The notes beneath the pieces are model-generated. The model saw only the letters and a list, made by a program, of their open reading frames with translations, did not search any database and was not told the origin of the DNA. Position numbers and translations under genes: made by a program. DNA of 8,004 bases from Planctomycetota bacterium. GTDB lineage: Bacteria > Planctomycetota > Phycisphaerae > UBA1845 > PWPN01. The stretch is from assembly GCA_016209665.1 (NCBI GenBank), contig JACQVT010000467.1, positions 1-8,004 on the forward strand. The letters are read 5' to 3'. This document shows, piece after piece, positions 5,678 to 8,004 of this stretch (position 1 is the first letter of the stretch; each line of letters starts with the position of its first letter).

Positions 5678-7054
5678 ATGCGGTCCAAAGAGGGAGGGAG
5701 TTCGAGGCTCATTGAGCGGGCGTGCGAGGCCAGCGCCAGGTTTGACCAGCAGGCACGGAGGCCCGTCGTTGTCGAGTTTGCCGGGGTTCCCAAGGCAGGC
5801 AAGACGAGCACCGTCGGTCAGGTCGCCGCTTTCTTCAAGAGATGCGGTTTTCGCGTTGAAGTGGTGGTCGAACGAGCGTCGGTGTGCCCGATCCGTGACA
5901 AGAAGCACGCCAATTTCAACATCTGGACGGCCTGCACCACGCTTGCCCAACTGCTCGAGCGCACGCAGGACCCGCCGAGACCGGATGACCCGCAGATCCT
6001 GATCCTGGACCGCGGCATCTTTGATTCTCTGTGCTGGCTGTCGATGATGGAGCGACTCGCGCGCATTCGTGGGCCGGACCGCGGGAAGGTCGAAACCTTT
6101 CTGCTCATCGACGACTGGCGCAAGAGGATCAGTGGCGTCGTCGTGATGTCGGCTTCGCCGAATGATTCGATGGATCGCGAGCGAGGTCATTTGCCGGTCC
6201 CTGGTGCCGCCGGTTCCATCATGAATACGGAGGTTCTCGAACAGATGCGCAAAACAACGGCCGAAACAGCCGAGAAGCACAAGAAGGCATTCCGGGTTCT
6301 CGCTGTGGATACATCCTCGAAGGCTCTGAAGAACAATCCCCAGAAGACGTGCGAACTGATCGCTGATCAGATGCTCAACTGGATCGAAGAGCATCTCGAG
6401 GAAGCCATTCTCCACGTCTCCAAGACGTCGATCTTGAGGCACTTTGGCGACAAGGCTGCGCTCAACAGGGATCAAGCTGAGGCTGTTTGCGGTCTCTTCC
6501 GCAGTGAAGGGGTCTTTCGTTGTCGCGAGCAGGTGGAGCACGACGAATCGGTAGTCCAGGCGCTTCCCGTTGCCGTCGTGCGAAACCAAACGGGCGATGT
6601 GCTGCGACTGAAACGACGGGAGCGCACAGACGACAACCCGCTTCATGAGAAGCTGGTGGTCTGGGCTGGAGGACATGTCCGCCAGGAAGACTCCTACAAC
6701 GGCGACCCCCTACTGCACGCGGCACATCGTGAACTCCATGAAGAGCTTCGGCTTGACGTGGAGGAGAAGCGTCTTACCCTGCTGGGAGCGATTCACATCC
6801 ATTCGAACGCCAAGACGGGCCGGCACGTGGCCCTCGTCTTCGAATGGCGAGCCGACACCGACGATGTCGCCGTCAGCCTCAGTAGCGCCGAGTTCTTCGA
6901 GCGACGCGGAACCTCGCTCAGTGGAAAGTTCGTCAAGGTTGACGATCTCGTGCACGAGGTCGAAACAGGGAAGATGACCGAACCGTGGTCGGTCGAGATC
7001 GTCCGGGAATTGCTCCCCGACACCGCGACGAAGGCCTCCCCGCGCCTCTTTTAA
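5678..7054 (+). CDS. P-loop nucleotide-kinase-like domain fused to C-terminal Nudix domain
   Basis: I do not recognise a named family for this 458-residue fusion. The N-terminal half (about 28-240) is a P-loop NTPase. VVVEFAGVPKAGKTST carries Walker A (36-44, with Lys42 and Thr43). ILILDRGIFD (107-116) resembles the DR(G/S) motif of thymidylate and deoxynucleoside kinases. A basic DDWRKR lid-like stretch lies at 145-150. The C-terminal half (about 293-425) is Nudix-like: GGHVRQED at 331-338, then RELHEEL at 351-357. The Nudix box is stretched, with Asp343 where the first Glu of the consensus is usual, but the metal-binding REL-x-EE core is intact. The likely substrate is a nucleotide or a nucleoside-diphosphate derivative, handled by both halves; this is inference. 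The frame opens at 5453, but residues before 5678 look non-coding. I chose the ATG at 5678 from the promoter spacing. Composition is less GC-rich than its neighbours (6241-6300 is 53% GC by hand count), suggesting transfer. Confidence 0.85.
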   Translation: MRSKEGGSSRLIERACEASARFDQQARRPVVVEFAGVPKAGKTSTVGQVAAFFKRCGFRVEVVVERASVCPIRDKKHANFNIWTACTTLAQLLERTQDPPRPDDPQILILDRGIFDSLCWLSMMERLARIRGPDRGKVETFLLIDDWRKRISGVVVMSASPNDSMDRERGHLPVPGAAGSIMNTEVLEQMRKTTAETAEKHKKAFRVLAVDTSSKALKNNPQKTCELIADQMLNWIEEHLEEAILHVSKTSILRHFGDKAALNRDQAEAVCGLFRSEGVFRCREQVEHDESVVQALPVAVVRNQTGDVLRLKRRERTDDNPLHEKLVVWAGGHVRQEDSYNGDPLLHAAHRELHEELRLDVEEKRLTLLGAIHIHSNAKTGRHVALVFEWRADTDDVAVSLSSAEFFERRGTSLSGKFVKVDDLVHEVETGKMTEPWSVEIVRELLPDTATKASPRLF

Positions 7055-7078
7055 CCACACGTCAACCGTAGACCGCAG

Positions 7079-7085
7079 AAGGGAG
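7079..7085 (+). promoter_or_regulatory. Shine-Dalgarno of the Gfo/Idh/MocA gene (decides a GTG start)
   Basis: AAGGGAG followed by eight bases and GTG at 7094. It supports the GTG start, which places the twin arginines at residues 7 and 8, as expected for a Tat signal. Confidence 0.65.
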
Positions 7086-7093
7086 ACAATATC

Positions 7094-8004
7094 GTGCCTG
7101 CTGGAATCAAGCGTCGCGACGTGTTGAGGATGATGGGCGGCGGGGCGGCGGCCGTAGCGGGGTTGGCGATCGCCTCGCCGCGGGTGGCGCGGGCGGCGCT
7201 GGGGGCGAACGAAAAGGTACGGCTGGCGATGGTCGGGTGCGGAGGGATGGGGACCCGGCACTTAGAGGCGCTGGCCGTCAACCCCAACTGCACCGTGGCC
7301 GTCGTCTGTGACTGCTTCAAGCCGCGCTTCGAGAATGGCATGGGCGTGGTCGAACGGCTCTCGGGCCGGCGGCCGGACGGCTGCCAGGACTTCCGCCAAG
7401 CCCTCGACCGCAAGGACATCGACTGCATCTTCGGCCCGCTGCCCGACCACTGGCACCCGTTGATGACCATTCTGGCCTGCCAGGCGGGCAAGGACGTCTA
7501 CATCGAGAAGCCCGCCTCACCCACCGTGGCCGAGGGCCGGGCGATGGTCCAGGCCGGCCGGCGGTACGGCCGTGTGGTCCAACTCGGCACGCAGCAGCGA
7601 TCGATGACCATCTTCCAGGACGCGATGAGGCTGATCCACAGCGGCAAGCTGGGGCAGATCACGTCGGCGACGTGCTGGGTGGGCACGAACGGCTGGAGCG
7701 TGCACGAGACGCCGGGCCAGCCGCCGGCCGGGCTGGACTGGGAGATGTGGCTGGGGCCGTCGCCCTACATGCCGTACTCGCCCGAGCGGCACTACGGCTT
7801 CATGGGCTGGCACGACTACGCCCGCGGCGGCCAGCTCACCAACTGGGGCGTGCACCTGATGGACATCGTGCACTGGGGCATCCAGCAGGATCGGCCGCTC
7901 AGCGTCCAGGCGATCGGGGGCAGCTTCCGCGGCGGGGCGGGTTCGGAAAACTACGAGAACATCGAGGCGATCTTCGAGTACCCGCGGTGCAACGTCACCT
8001 GGGA
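7094..8004 (+). CDS. Tat-exported Gfo/Idh/MocA-family oxidoreductase (cut by window edge)
   Basis: This family uses tightly bound NAD(P) to oxidise or rearrange sugars, inositols and related alcohols. 303 codons are visible with no stop before the edge. Residues 1-34 are a twin-arginine signal: KRRDVLRMM with Arg7-Arg8, an Ala/Gly-rich hydrophobic stretch, and ARA at 32-34 before a likely cleavage site. The Rossmann motif is VGCGGMG at 47-53. PDHWHP lies at 117-122, the family EKP motif at 138-140 and GTQQRS at 165-170. NWGVHLMDI (250-258) holds the usual catalytic-region His254 and Asp257. The protein is thus probably folded with its cofactor in the cytoplasm and exported. Planctomycetes encode many such paralogues, often linked to polysaccharide breakdown; the substrate cannot be assigned. 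The gene starts 39 bp after the kinase-Nudix stop on the same strand, so read-through is possible, though a functional link is not implied. GC is about 65% by hand count at 7381-7440. Confidence 0.94.
   Translation, partial: MPAGIKRRDVLRMMGGGAAAVAGLAIASPRVARAALGANEKVRLAMVGCGGMGTRHLEALAVNPNCTVAVVCDCFKPRFENGMGVVERLSGRRPDGCQDFRQALDRKDIDCIFGPLPDHWHPLMTILACQAGKDVYIEKPASPTVAEGRAMVQAGRRYGRVVQLGTQQRSMTIFQDAMRLIHSGKLGQITSATCWVGTNGWSVHETPGQPPAGLDWEMWLGPSPYMPYSPERHYGFMGWHDYARGGQLTNWGVHLMDIVHWGIQQDRPLSVQAIGGSFRGGAGSENYENIEAIFEYPRCNVTW

Noticed and set aside
5449..5715. 88-codon plus-strand frame with GAGGAG seven bases upstream and a TTGACA further up
   Set aside because: No -10 matches the TTGACA. The product has no recognisable domain, and the frame overlaps the promoter and start of the kinase-Nudix gene.

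Overview
This is a GC-rich window (hand counts of single 60-base lines give about 65% in the last gene) that looks like a Planctomycetota chromosome, perhaps from the Phycisphaerae. That assignment is inference. It rests on a Tat-exported Gfo/Idh/MocA oxidoreductase of the kind abundant in this phylum, Ala/Pro-rich extensions on NusA and IF-2, and a stand-alone ClpC-type N-domain protein. No rRNA or other marker fixes the taxonomy.

Layout. On the minus strand, right to left, an ABC transporter ATPase of the MalK/UgpC/MsmX type (2582-3724) has a perfect-consensus promoter (TTGACA, 16 bp, TATAAT). After a 326-bp gene-free leader come nusA (834-2255) and the 5' end of infB (1-757, cut by the window edge). 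This half is housekeeping: sugar uptake energy coupling, transcription elongation/termination and translation initiation.

The middle (about 3.8-7.05 kb) looks more accessory. A 106-bp imperfect inverted repeat lies in the divergent intergenic region. It is followed on the plus strand by a short HicB-like antitoxin gene and, 30 bp later, by a protein made of the ClpC N-terminal double repeat plus a UVR-like motif but no AAA+ ATPase. Facing them on the minus strand is a DUF1778 (TacA-type) antitoxin with no acetyltransferase toxin beside it. Next on the plus strand is a 458-residue protein that joins a P-loop nucleotide-kinase-like domain to a C-terminal Nudix domain. It is visibly less GC-rich than its neighbours. 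The last gene (7094 to the edge) is the Tat-signal Gfo/Idh/MocA oxidoreductase.

How the genes may work together. nusA-infB is a classical pair. The two antitoxin-like genes have no visible toxins, and one sits directly before a Clp N-domain protein, so a link to regulated proteolysis is possible but unproven. The HicB-like gene and the kinase-Nudix gene both have promoter-like hexamers 17 bp apart that end 7-9 bp before the start codon, with no Shine-Dalgarno. This suggests leaderless mRNAs. The most unusual items are the kinase-Nudix fusion, the ATPase-less Clp protein with its HicB neighbour, and the long inverted repeat.
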